64,000 nucleotides of DNA, taken from positions 1,012,901 to 1,076,900 of the forward strand of contig CACRXP010000002.1 in the NCBI GenBank assembly GCA_902702965.1. Direction: 5' to 3'. A program made the position numbers and the translations under genes. The notes under the pieces are model-generated. The model made no database searches, was not told where the DNA came from, and saw only the letters and a list, made by a program, of their open reading frames with translations. Of this stretch, positions 1 through 9,981 are shown in pieces; position 1 is the first letter of the stretch; each line of letters opens with the position of its first letter. This stretch comes from Spirometra erinaceieuropaei (taxonomy: Eukaryota > Platyhelminthes > Cestoda > Diphyllobothriidea > Diphyllobothriidae).

Positions 1-139
1 CCCTGTTTAGAGTACTCCTCCCACACAGTCGGGTCATCAGCCTACCTGTAGTGTAATGGGTGAAATTGAAGCAGTCTGAATTGGTGGTCTGCAGCCGCGA
101 CATCCGCACCTCACATTTGCTACCCCCATTTCCAAGACA

Positions 140-760
140 TCATAATGACATGTGATTATGACGGGATAACTGCAAATGTTTCTTTATCATTTATAACTCA
201 CTGCGCCCGATAGTCCACACGAGTGGTTTGCAGTCTGGTACACCGCAAACTCTGTCATCGAGAGGTGTGAACGCACGGCTTTGCAAGCGGTTTGGCATTA
301 GTTGACCGGCCAGTGCACGCCAAAACCTCGGGGCAAATGCGCCGCGATTCAGGTTGTGATTGTCAAACCTGTCCACCGCATTCTATGTTAGTCTGTTCTG
401 GCTGACGGTCACGAACTTTGCACGGTTTGTGCTCATCTACAGTGGAAGCGTGGGGAAACAGAGATGCGCAAGTGGGGCTTTCACGGTCGCTGGCTTGGCA
501 CATGGTTATTTTTAGTGGCACAGATCCTTCTCGATAGCCTTCTGCCGCGATGGGCGGGGCTGTACTTTCGTTGATGTCAATATTGGATCATGGAAGTTGT
601 CAGCTGGACTTCCAAGAGGTGTCAACGCAAAAGAATACTGCTGCTAATCAGATCCCCGGTATGGCGGATTTACCACAGACGCTCTCTTTAAACAGCATGA
701 CAGAGCGTACTAGTTGCAACTGTGCGGTAGTCTAACTGTCGCAAGCCTCGAGACCAGTAA
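140..760 (-). repeat. Dispersed repeat D, copy 1 (first unit of a tandem dimer)
   Basis: Read on the minus strand, this block matches the plus-strand copy at about 16190-16690 almost throughout; both share the CCAGTCAACTAATGCC-type and CATGATCCAGTATTGACATC-type segments. Its part from about 480 to 750 recurs in the same orientation 718 bp downstream (about 1198-1480). No conserved reading frame was found, so it is treated as a non-coding repeat. Copies of this family that extend far enough carry a hammerhead-like core at one end, which suggests a non-autonomous retroelement related to Penelope elements; that link is inference. Confidence 0.7.
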
Positions 761-1044
761 CTTCAGCTGGAAGAATGCATTGGTTACACGCGCATGGATT
801 TGTTTATGGTGGGAAAACCTGGGTAGGCTGCATTTGGCTTCCCCTTCTAATGTCCGCCATGTTAACATGGCTGGCGAGAGACAGTTAAGAATGCCATGAG
901 TGTGTGTGTGTGTGTGAGACGGTGCAATGGCTAGCGAAGCTGAAGCCACGTCACGCACACTGTGCACTTGCCGGTCCCTCCGAATGCCGGTGGACATCAT
1001 TGTACGTGATGGGCGAATTATCAGGCCCCATTTTGCTTTCTCTT

Positions 1045-1645
1045 CCAACGTCCATCATCGGGCGTGCTGTGGTTCATAGCTGAGGCTGGGACTAAAGCAG
1101 AGTTCAAACACCAGGATTCTGCTCATCTGTCTTCTTTACACAATGTGTGCTCATCTGCAGAAGAAGGGTGTCGAAACAGATATGCACATGTGCGACTTTC
1201 AAGGTCGGTGGCCTGGAACATGGTTATTTTTAGTGGCACAGCTCCTTCTCGATAGCCGTCTGCTGCGAGGGCGGGGCTCTGCTTTCGTTGATGTCAATAC
1301 TGGATCATGGAAGTTGTCAGCTGGACTTCCAAGAGGTGTCACCGCAAAAGACTAGTGCTGCTAATCGGATTCCCGGAAGGCTACTATGCACGGAATTACC
1401 ACAGCCGCTCTCTTTAAACATAGTGACCGAGCATATTAGTTGCATCTGTGCGGTAGTTTAACTGTCTCAAGCCTTGAGATCCACCACGATCCTGGGGTGG
1501 ACGCGTTGGCGAATAGACCGATTGATAAGAGGAAGGAGAGGCGATCGCTGGAACAAGGACTTCATTCGTCTGACGTTTCGGATTCTCACTTGAAACCATC
1601 ATCGGAGACAGATGTCTCAGTTTCCTAGTGCAGGGGGGTGCTGGG
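1045..1645 (-). repeat. Dispersed repeat D, copy 2 (second unit, with hammerhead-like end)
   Basis: The segment ACATGGTTATTTTTAGTGGC at 1218 repeats the one at 500, and the following 250 bp align with copy 1 with scattered differences, giving a direct tandem arrangement of about 718 bp period. Unlike copy 1 it continues to 1640 with a conserved end module that also occurs at 15943-16060 on the plus strand. The end module holds the hammerhead-like core annotated at 1566-1612. No coding capacity is evident. Confidence 0.7.
1566..1612 (-). ncRNA. Hammerhead-ribozyme-like core in repeat D (degenerate)
   Basis: On the minus strand the order is CCGATGA, a short hairpin closed by TGGTTTC and GAGAATC, then GAAAC and a CGTCAGACG segment followed by AATGAAG. 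This matches the hammerhead order CUGANGA - stem II - GAAA - stem III - UH, but the second core base is C instead of U, so this copy is probably inactive. Minimal hammerheads are known from Penelope-like elements and from animal retrozymes. Family membership is inferred from the better-preserved relative at 17795-17845. Confidence 0.45.
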
Positions 1646-1860
1646 ACATGGATTAATCACGGAAGAGCCTTACCCCACAGAACATTAAAAAGGAATTCGG
1701 TCTATCGGGTGCTGAGAGGGCCTATGTGGCACGCGTGAACGGGCTGTTTAGTCTTTTCAGCCGATCCCACCTCCGGTCGCCCTAACTTAATCTCGTCACC
1801 ACGCCCAGGGTGAGTGAAGCAGATGCTGCGCCGGTCAGCCAGCACCATTAACTACTTCAC

Positions 1861-2125
1861 GTTGGCAGTATGGTATTACCGACAAAGACAAGGAAGACTG
1901 GAATGGCCATTACTGGCTTATTAACCGTCGTCAGCCAGTCATACCCAACCCCGAAGAGTGGAACACCCGTGGCTCGAACTCGCGACCTGTTAGTTAAAAG
2001 TCCACGCCTCTAACTACAGGACCATGAGCCCATTGCCCTGTCGGTTTCGATCGGGAATAACGAAGGATAGGGGTCGCTCACCGATCGCTCATACGGAGAG
2101 CCCGGAAGGCACAACGGAACGAGTG
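1861..2125 (-). repeat. tRNA-derived SINE, family S, copy 1
   Basis: Read on the minus strand, a tRNA-like head carries a box A-like TGGTCCTGTAGTTAGAGG and a box B-like GAGTTCGAGCC, followed by a body with CTTCGGGGTTGG and a tail ending CTTGTCTTTGTCGGTAAT. The same order occurs at 30546-30785 (minus). The outer part GAACGAGTG/CCGTTGTGCC at 2098-2125 is inverted relative to copies at 30.76 kb and 36.62 kb, so this end has been rearranged. A promoter-bearing tRNA head with an unrelated body is the definition of a SINE; the mobilising partner is unknown. Confidence 0.65.
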
Positions 2126-2829
2126 TTGTCTGTTAGATTATAGTCGTAGACTGAATTGGAATCATACATCGTTTGAGCGGTGGACAGGGGCATTATCCTG
2201 CAACATTCCAGTGTCCATTTGACGTCTATGAATGCCGTTGTGACCGAAGGCATCCTTTACGATGTCGATGAACACCTTTCTATTTATCGTCTCCACTGTT
2301 GAAAGCCAGATCGATCGTTCTCAGAAGTTTATGACTATACAAATCATCAGGTATCGGCAGTTCTTGAAAGTTGGCGTCACATAATGTGCTCTCGTGAAAA
2401 GTTCTTCCCACATATGACCACCTGGGCAGACTTCGGAGAATTGTATAAAAATAAGACCTCATCACAAAAGTAAGTGCTTTTCCAGAAGGAAAGTTTGTGA
2501 TCAGTATATTTCTGAACTAACAAAAAACATTCTCTTAAACGTTTTCTACTTAAACATGACTTTGTCATGGCATTTTGCTGATGGGGACCGAACTCTTTCA
2601 TTCTCTTTCTAATTATGCGCAAAGAAAACATTGACATGTGTTCCCTGTAAATAGCCTTAATGGGTATATAATGATACTTTTTCAAAATTTGCCTAAATCT
2701 GGTCCGTTTCCCCTGAATAAAACTTAACTAACATGACTTCTTCTTTACTAAAGGGCTTTTTGGGATTCTAATTAATTCTGAAAACAAAAGTAAGCACCCC
2801 AAATATATGCCGTCCCCTCAACTCAAATA
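2126..2829. other. No recognisable feature
   Basis: AT-rich sequence with short open frames on the minus strand only. None has a recognisable domain, and no tandem or inverted structure was noticed. Confidence 0.5.
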
Positions 2830-2863
2830 CCAGTCTCGAAATTTCATGAGTTAGGTCATCTAC

Positions 2864-3050
2864 TATCTTTCTCAACCACCCAAAGGACAACCGCGCATTC
2901 CAGTAGCTTTTCTTTCGCATACAACTACTTAACCTCGTCGCCTGTGCGTTCCCCGGACCCAACTGTAATAGCCCCTGTTACCACCTGTCCCGTATTACCG
3001 GTGGCTGTGGTTTGTTTACCTCAGGTGCGGCTACATAACCACATCTGACC
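2864..3050. repeat. Family C repeat, partial copy
   Basis: This aligns with 7761-7948: both contain TTTCTCAACCAC, a CCCCTGTTACCACCTGTCCC-type block and the end CTACATAACCACATCTGACC. This copy lacks the TTAGGG-like filler seen in the copies at 7.7 and 20.4 kb, and its left terminal inverted repeat is missing. Confidence 0.5.
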
Positions 3051-3145
3051 GACTTTTTCAATTCCGATTATTTTTTTGTCCTACCTGCCTTTACACTTGC
3101 ATTCAGGCTTTGCAAACTATAGGCGGTATACATTCCGTCAAAGAA

Positions 3146-4110
3146 GTATCCCAAATTTCAGAAGAGAGAATGGCGAGTGAACGTTCCTTTCGGTAAATTC
3201 TCATCAGGCCAATACAGTTACATAGGGCGGGGTACAGAGAGTGAAACAAAAATCGATAAAATTTAGGTTTTAAATTAGAGGCTCGGCAAGAGCGGAAGGG
3301 CGCCGAAAGTTGTATGTGGTTAGTCAACCTTTGACCACGGTAAGCGCGGAGCCTGAACAAGGTTCTTTTGGGCGCATAGGGTCGGTTTTCGTAACCTCAT
3401 GGCGGCCGCTTCTGCTGTTGCTAACAGGCGCTGGCCCAGTAGCTTAGGGTAGCTCGAGGGGACCTTGTAAATCACACGAAATGCTTCGGTGGGGTCCACA
3501 CGATGCCCTGAGTCCACTGCATGCGAAAGGATGGCGCTGTCTATTCTCCTAGGTTCACCCTTTGCCAGCCATGCGGGAAGGTGCTCTCGTATTCTTTTGG
3601 AAAGGCGCCGACTCGTACGACCAATATAACCTGCTCCACAGGAGCAAGTGAATGAGTAGATGCACATTGAGGCGGTCTGAGGTGGCAGCCTATCCTTGCC
3701 TTCTCCGCGTAGAATAGGGTTAGTAGAGAATGATATGCGAACCCTTGCTGCTGGGAAGGTTCCCGAGACAGCTTGGTCAAGGCGTCTTCTTAGGAGTTCA
3801 CCTGCAGCGTCTCCTTGGAAGGGGACTTTGAGGAACAACGTTTTCTTTTCGGCGGTTAGTGTGGTGGGTTTTGCAGGTCGTTCGGCAAGGTTATTTGCAA
3901 TGAACCTGTCGGGGTACCCATTTTCGCGAAGCAAGTCCTGGATTTTTCTAAGTTCCTCCTCGATACTATCTGTAGAACAAATTTTTCTAGCCCTTTGTGC
4001 CAAATTTCTCTGTGCTGATTGGAAGATGTCATTTTGGACTCATAAAGTGTGCAGTAGATGTGGACTAGGTTATATAGTTTATACGTAGCATTAATAGACG
4101 TGATGGTTGG
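3146..4110 (-). mobile_element. Penelope-like element, 3' part (copy 1)
   Basis: The copy covers the linker after the reverse transcriptase, the GIY-YIG endonuclease and about 170 bp of 3' non-coding sequence. The reverse transcriptase palm is absent, so the copy is 5' truncated. The 3' part reappears after the endonuclease fragment at 43.8-44.2 kb (shared motif GAATTTACCGAAAGGAACG versus GAATTTATCGAAAGCTACG). In that tail CTGATGA (3201-3207, minus) is followed by GAAA (3188-3191, minus), a possible but poorly paired hammerhead core. Confidence 0.75.
3320..4003 (-). CDS. Penelope-like retroelement GIY-YIG endonuclease (5'-truncated ORF)
   Basis: This is an uninterrupted frame of 227 codons, opened by truncation and not by a real start codon; the frame begins at a TTG. 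Residues 5-50 are the linker typical of this family (RARKICSTDSIEEEL, ENGYPDRFI). The endonuclease core follows: YS at 116-117, Cys120 and Cys122, GYIGRT at 125-130, R/K-rich RRLSKRIREH to 141, His161 and His167 (SHAVDSGH), and the catalytic-type glutamate at 198 (ATAEA). Paired C..C/H..H residues flanking the GIY-YIG core are a known mark of Penelope endonucleases. The protein would nick target DNA for retrotransposition. The frame is open, but without the reverse transcriptase it cannot move on its own. It is the best-preserved of five Penelope fragments in the window. Confidence 0.85.
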   Translation of the reverse strand: MAQRARKICSTDSIEEELRKIQDLLRENGYPDRFIANNLAERPAKPTTLTAEKKTLFLKVPFQGDAAGELLRRRLDQAVSGTFPAARVRISFSTNPILRGEGKDRLPPQTASMCIYSFTCSCGAGYIGRTSRRLSKRIREHLPAWLAKGEPRRIDSAILSHAVDSGHRVDPTEAFRVIYKVPSSYPKLLGQRLLATAEAAAMRLRKPTLCAQKNLVQAPRLPWSKVD

Positions 4111-4501
4111 ATGCTGTATGAATGGACATCTGATGGTCTTAAAGGGTCTCATAATCAGAGACTTTTTGTAAAATTATAAGGTATTCATTTTCAGGTAGAA
4201 AACTTGAAGAAGATGCAATGCGCTGGCAAATGAGTACAGGAAAGATAATTTTTGTGCACGTTTTCTGCAAAATGTAGTTGAACTTTAAAAGTGTCGAAAC
4301 TCAAGATGAAAAATCCACACTCATTAAGTAGTCATTTTTACAGAGCGTAGTTCTGCTGACGGCCAAAACGGAGTTTATTCAAATTTCGGCATCCTGGCTT
4401 GACTGAAATATCTTAGGACTATGATGCATGATAACTCATATTACAATCCTACTTAAGAAGTCTTCCAAAGTCGAAAACATTTCATGCGATAGCACAATCT
4501 G

Positions 4502-5312
4502 TCCCCTGATCTTATGTCATCTTTACGCTGTCCATCTAGTGAGGAGCTGCTCAGTTGTGTCACATGGTTTACAATTTCTTCCCAAGAAGGAAACTGCAAC
4601 CGGCAACCAAAAGTGCACCCTTCTGAGGCGGTTTGTTTTGTTTTCTTCGTAAAAGTCCACCCGACTTTTACTGAGCAGCTGATCACTAACGAAAGTAAAT
4701 TCGCGCACTGGGCGCCATTTAGTTTCAGTCAAAGTCTAAATATCGTCCCTATCATCTCTCACCTTGTCATCGTGCAAGGAGTCTCCTTCCCCCCACAGCT
4801 GTGCGAAGACTGAAGTAAGACAGAGGTACGGCAGGTATATATGTGCCATAATAAACCAATATGCGCATGCAAGTCAGCACTGCCAACTGCACAGTGACTG
4901 ACAGTCTCGATCGCAACGACTAGAGTATCGTTAGTGCGCATTTGTTTACGTCCAGTCACCGCTACTGATCTGGAGTATTTCGGGCTCAAGGGGGCAGGAA
5001 AAAGCCCGAGGCAGATGCTGCCTCTCTAGGATTCAAAAATGCATAAACATAAGGCCACCAGTATAAAGAAGTATAGACGGTCAAGTGGCCTTCCATCCAA
5101 GCAAGCACGTATGCCTGCCGGGCACCGATTGGACTTGATTAGAGGACTCAGTAGGGACGCCGTTGTCGCCTTGCTGCAGCGGAGCTGACATTTAGCAAGA
5201 GAATGCTGTCATCTGCGGCGGTGGAACAGAGTCATAAGGTTGCCAAACGACACCCCTGTTTGGTTCGAAACTTTTTACAAAACCCAACCTATCAGGGGTG
5301 CTCGGCGTGATT
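4502..5312. other. No recognisable feature
   Basis: Several overlapping short frames occur on both strands with no domain similarity that I can recognise. No repeat structure was noticed. Confidence 0.5.
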
Positions 5313-5387
5313 NNNNNNNNNNNNNNNNNNNNNNNNNNNNNNNNNNNNNNNNNNNNNNNNNNNNNNNNNNNNNNNNNNNNNNNNNNN
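5313..5387. other. Assembly gap (75 N)
   Basis: A run of 75 undetermined bases. Open frames that cross it (for example a 152-codon frame on the minus strand, 5192-5650) are artefacts of reading through N. Confidence 0.99.
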
Positions 5388-5879
5388 CACGCACAGTTGC
5401 GTTGAATCAGAACGAAGGCCACACACTGGCCAAGGACGCGCGCTAGTTGGGCAGGCCTGTGTCGGCGAGGGCCACCAATGAGTGCCGTCCAGTGTCCTTG
5501 GACGGAGAGTTCATGCAGCTTCACTAGCTGGGGTCGAGTGTCATCGCTAGTTGCAACGGGAGGCTTGGGTTGTCCCCAACCGTTGGGGGGGAGGGGTAGG
5601 ACGAAATCGAAGTACCTCTCCTCATGGCAATGAAGCCCATTCATCACCATGAACAGTCAAACATGTATAGAGACTCTCACAGGAGTCAGCATTTTTCGCT
5701 TGGGAGATTTCTAACTGATGGGACAACATAGTCCTCCCACGGACTGACAGGCTATGACGTCTCCTATTCTGCTTTGTTCTGTGTGGCGATGCTCTACGAT
5801 GGAGACTCCATGACTCCCTCGCCTCGGAGACTGAGTGATGCCGAGATGAGAACAGACGCATTTATGGTGCGCGTGACAT

Positions 5880-7080
5880 GCCGTTAGCTTCGTTAGTCAC
5901 AGGGCTCACCCACGGCCACCAAAATCTCACTGTCTTGGAAGCGGCGACAAAATGATGAGTGTTGAGGGAGAAGGAAAAAGGGAGCCTAATAGTTCGGCCG
6001 TCACCAACGATGATGCCCCCCAGTGTATCACGAAACATGCAGGCGCAGGCACCGTGACTTGCACAAAAATCAGTTCACAGTGTTGGCAGACTTGCGCAGT
6101 ATCTACCGCGGTCTCCCGCCCCCCCCCCCCGCACCCGCCTGGGTGGGTGACATGGCTGGGTCAGAACGACCAGGGGTGGAATCGTGCGCAATGGCTGGGG
6201 AAGCAGAACAACTCGTCCACGCGTGACTCATATTGCTGGTCAGCGTCCGATATGCCAGGTTCCCATGGCGATAGAATGTGGTCCGTTCGAATCCATCCTG
6301 GTTGGGAGTGTCATAAAGGCCCCATTCAAAGGAGCCATTGCGACCCGACCTCCCAGTCTCTAAAGTACCGACTTACCTTGTCAGTTGGCGGAATTCCAAT
6401 CTACCGCACCGTGATAGTTTAAAAACATCTCAGGTTGTTCAGAGTGAGGGAGCGCGCTTAGTCGACCTGACCCCCTCTTTCCTCTCCCATGTACCAGTTC
6501 TCTGTCCGAGTCGTCCCATCCATCCGATACTGACAGAGATAAAGAGCCCGTCTGTGCGTTACACACACACGACTTGGCCCCCATAGGTCCGCGCCAGTAT
6601 CTCCTGCAGAAACGCACACATACACTAGATTTTCAGTCAGATAAATGAGTGGTTCGAGTCTCACATGCATGAGAGTGCCATATACGTCACATTGAGTGAA
6701 TGCTATTGTAGCCGGACTCTCTGTCCACCAGTCAGCCATTCCACACGTACATGCTCAGAATTGACTCTGAGGTATGATTTATACTTTCGGTTGAAAACCT
6801 TTAAAACAGCTGCTTTTAGCTCATCATGGTAGATTTAAACCCGTCGATTTCATAAGAGTGAGGAATGCGCTAAAGCGCCCAGTGTCGTCCTAACTCTCTT
6901 TCCCCCCCCCCCTCGTGCACCAATCGAGTGTAAGAGCCGGCAACCGGCTGACAATAGAACTGGGCGCAAGTGACTGGCAGATCTAATAGAAGCCGTCTAC
7001 GCGTACCACACACGACCTGGCCAGTCGCAAGGTTGCGTCAGGTAGCACGCTGCCCAGTTGTGCGAGAGTTTCCTGTCCCA
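5880..7080 (+). repeat. Family B modular repeat, copy 1
   Basis: This contains the family B head GCACCGTGACTTGCAC, then the CTTGCGCAGTATCTACCGC module, a C-rich tract, and CACGACCTGG-like and CCCGTCAGTTGG-like modules that also occur at 35.3-35.6 kb and 45.9-46.1 kb. The second half (6430-7080) repeats a GAGTGAGG..GCGCT / CTCTTTCC module twice, about 425 bp apart. No coding frame is conserved between copies. Confidence 0.5.
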
Positions 7081-7084
7081 GGCT

Positions 7085-7545
7085 TGTGATGAATGATGTG
7101 GGAGAAGCTTGTGTATGGTGGTGGGATTTGATCAGCAGTGTTCTTTGCTGGACTTCACGGAGTCGAATATGGCCGAGTAGGCCACTGTGATGACTGAATA
7201 ATCGAGGACAGTGTAGTTAGTTCAGATGGGTGCGACGAATGTACATTAGTGCTCCTGGTTTTGGTTCGCCAGCCACTTTGCGACGGCAGAGCAAATGAGT
7301 GATCAGGCCAGTGCGTGATATGAAGTTGCGATTGTGAAGGGGACAGGTTATGCTCAAAGGTGTGATATCGATGCTAGTAGCGGTGGGGGCACCGTGAACG
7401 CTCTCGCCGGTGGCAGGCTGCGAGTAGAGATACTCGCTGTTGTCTTGGGGGTATGAAATTGACGGTGGAGGTGGTGGTAGGTGTCGGCGTCTGCGCGGGG
7501 ATTGGGAGTAAGATCACCGATGATGGTAGCCGTCGTGGATCCCAC
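7085..7545 (-). pseudogene. C2H2 zinc-finger tail of a LINE-type retroelement (relic)
   Basis: Read on the minus strand, the segment after about 7350 gives a decayed series of finger-like motifs: CPLHNRNFISRTGLITH, a linker GEPKPGALMYIRR, and HCPRLFSHHSGLLGHIRL. The linker and the spacing match the paired-finger tails found at the 3' end of RTE-like LINE proteins in tapeworm genomes. An in-frame stop interrupts the second finger, and one zinc-binding Cys is replaced by His. Upstream (7354-7545) lies an open Ser/Thr/Pro-rich stretch of 63 codons that fits the low-complexity part of such proteins. This is a dead relic, not a host transcription factor. Confidence 0.6.
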
Positions 7546-7644
7546 ACAGATCTGCTTACTATAAATAAATTCTGGTGATAATCACCATTGCCTCCTCCGG
7601 CTGTTATCTTTTAAGAGAGAGCCTGCGGTAAGGCCAGGTAAGAT

Positions 7645-7948
7645 GTGGTTATGTAGTCCCACCTGATGGATGAAATACCGTTGGGGTTAGGGTTAGTGGT
7701 TTGGGATAGGGGTTGGAGTTAGGGATTAGGGCTAGGGGATAGAGTTAGGGGTTCGGGCAACTATTTCTCAACCACTCAAAGTATAACCGCGCATTCCTAA
7801 TAGCTTTCCTTTTGTGTACAATTACTTGACCTTGTCGCCTGTCCGTTCCCCGTCCCCACCTGTAAGGACCCCTATTACCACCGGTCCCCTATTAGAGGTG
7901 GCTGGAGTGTGTTTACCTAAGGTGGGGATACATAAACACATCTGACCG
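7645..7948. mobile_element. Family C: small inverted-repeat element with TTAGGG-like filling
   Basis: The left end AGATGTGGTTATGTAGTCCC is the inverted complement, with few mismatches, of the right end GGGGATACATAAACACATCT. Between the ends is a degenerate run of GGGGTTAGGG / GGATTAGGG / GGGGATAGAG at about 7680-7757, then a segment shared with 2864-3050. The inverted ends with no coding capacity suggest a MITE-like DNA element. The TTAGGG-like interior resembles interstitial telomere sequence but is too degenerate to be a true telomere array. Confidence 0.6.
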
Positions 7949-8578
7949 CCGTGATAATTGTTCAAATCAGATGACCGATTAGCAGCACTAGACCTCTACG
8001 CTGAGACATCTTGGAGGCAAGAAATGAAGCTTCAAGTAAATGTGAGGAGTCGCATGTTGTGGCCACCTCACAATCTTGTGAGTCAAACGCCGTCCATGCA
8101 TGTCCCCATTGGATCTGTGTAAGTGATCCAAGAGCGAAAAAAGGCAGCCAGAATCGGAGTTGCACTGTTACGATGCAGCTTACCTGCGTGGCAGACATGA
8201 AAAACTGGAAACGCGTCATCCAAGTTAACTAGATCAAAGGTCGAGTCAACGTAGATGTGGGATGTTCCAAAGGTCAAGTGCAGCTCCGTGGAGTTGTACG
8301 CTGCCTTCCCCGACGCGTCACGGTTGCAGAGTCAAACCGGCTGTAACCCATGAGTTGACAGCCGAACGCCTGAATGGCCCTTCTTGTTGCCTTCCAAGCG
8401 GCAGATCTCGTCTGATCGTTAACACCACTTGCTCCCTAGTCCAGAAAGCACCGTACGGTCTTCATGCTCCTTCCTGGCTTCTTAGATCGCTCGTTATCAG
8501 CCGCTCTTGTGCTCTGACTTAAGAAAGAGTACCCTGCCAGTCTTGCCAGCAGAACTTCGGAAGATAGGAGGCGACCTA
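7949..8578. other. Intergenic, with a small family D fragment
   Basis: Positions 7980-8025 (GCAGCACTAGACCTCTACG) match the family D body at 16200-16230. The remainder has overlapping short frames on both strands and no recognisable protein. Confidence 0.45.
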
Positions 8579-9571
8579 CAGTAGATGGCCTAACACATGA
8601 AATCTCAACAGAAATTCCGAACTGCGTTTCCGTTTCGAAAAGATTAATTAAGTAGGGTTGTAAAAGTAATCAGTCTGCAGCATAATTCTATAACAATTCA
8701 GTTACCTCAGGATGATGGCTTTCGAACGAACTTCCTTCCGGCTGCATGCAGAAACTAGACTCTGTAAAAAATGACTGCTTCTGTAGCATGTATTTTTCTC
8801 ATTGATTTTCAATGTCCTTAAAGTCCAATAATATTTCATGGAAAACATGCATAAAAATATTCATTCATTTACTAATTCGGCAGAAAATTACGTCTGCTTT
8901 CAATTTTATACTCGAAAGAGGGAAATAATTCGGTTTTTAAAAACTTTTTCCATTCCCAGATAATGTTGAACACCGGCCTACCGTTTTACTTGCATTCAGA
9001 GTTTACAAACTACAAACCATGTATTTTCCGCGGACGGAAAACCACACATTTCGCTACGGTATTGGGAGGAGACCATACGGGGTTCATAAAATTTAACATT
9101 GGATTTAATTCATATTGTTAACTCTATAAGCCACATTGGTAAATGCAGAGACATGAGTTTTATGAACGGCCCTTTCATGGTGTTTAAAAGTCTCACAATT
9201 GGAAACTTTTTTAACTCGAATTATGTCCCTCCTTCGAATATAAAATTGAAAGCCGACGTAATTTTCTGCCGAATTAGTAAATGAATGAATATTGCTATGC
9301 ATGTTTTCCATGAAATATAATTAGACTCTTTAAGGGCATCGAAAATCAATGAGAAAAATACATGCTACCTAAGTAGCCATTTTTACATAGAATGGTTTTT
9401 GGATGCAGCCAAAAAGACGTTTGTTCGAAAGCCGGCGTCCTGGGGTAACTGAATTATTCTAGAATTATGTTTCAGGCTGACTACTTCTACAACCCTACTT
9501 TAGTAATCTTTTCGAAACGGAAACGCATTTCGGAATTTCTGTTGAGATTTCATGAGTTAGCTCACTTACTG
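8579..9571. mobile_element. Family A palindromic TA-type MITE, copy A1
   Basis: The left terminus CAGTAGATGGCCTAACACAT is preceded by TA, and the right terminus is ATGAGTTAGCTCACTTACTG. Each arm is roughly 470 bp, and the two arms are inverted copies of one another (for example ATTTTCTCATTGATTTTCAA on the left against the complement of TCGAAAATCAATGAGAAAAA on the right). CAGT-type ends and TA target sites are typical of Tc1/mariner elements. No transposase is encoded, so it is non-autonomous. The TA expected after the right end has mutated. Confidence 0.8.
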
Positions 9572-9981
9572 AACCTCGTGACCCGCAAGTTGCTCAAGAA
9601 ATCAACTGCGATTCCTACTGACGAAGCACATGCGAGGAAGGTCATGGAGATTTTGGGGAGTTTGAATTAAGACGAGCAAACGGTACCGCGGAAAGAAAAA
9701 ATAAGCTGGAAAAAAACTCAAAATCGACGTCACACTGGTTGTAGGGGGGTTTTTGCTGATGACGACACCATCATGCGTATGAGGACTTATGACCTCAACC
9801 AGATTCATTGAGAGCTTCAGTACTTCTGCCCGAGGTCCGGCAGTGCCCGTTGTACAGTAGGTGGGCAAGTCAGTAAAGCTGACACTGGTGAGCTGTGTTC
9901 ACATCAGCTGCCTGGGCTAACAACAGTAGTCTATCCGTTCGATCGATAGCCTAAATAGCTGCTTGTGGGCTTGGGAATATA

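Larger units (their letters stand above)
2830..4501. mobile_element. Broken TA-type palindromic element (family A) interrupted by two other repeats
   Basis: Pieces of family A occur at 2830-2863 (terminal CATGAGTTAGGTCATCTAC), 3051-3145 (central part, TTGCATTCAGGCTTTGCAAAC) and 4111-4501 (an arm with AGTAGTCATTTTTACAGAGC). Between them sit a family C element (2864-3050) and a Penelope-like fragment (about 3146-4110). The order implies that the Penelope copy landed inside an older family A element. The exact insertion junctions are estimated to within about 20 bp. Confidence 0.5.

Noticed and set aside
5192..5650. 152-codon minus-strand frame
   Set aside because: The frame is only open because it reads through 75 N, and it overlaps a plus-strand frame.
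7680..7757. True telomere or chromosome-end array
   Set aside because: The TTAGGG-like run is short and degenerate and sits inside a small inverted-repeat element, with similar copies elsewhere in the window.
9467..9670. 67-codon frame with LLRFHELAHLLNLV (recurs in other copies, e.g. 57619-57861)
   Set aside because: It recurs because it reads the end of the family A palindromic repeats. There is no coding conservation beyond the repeat.
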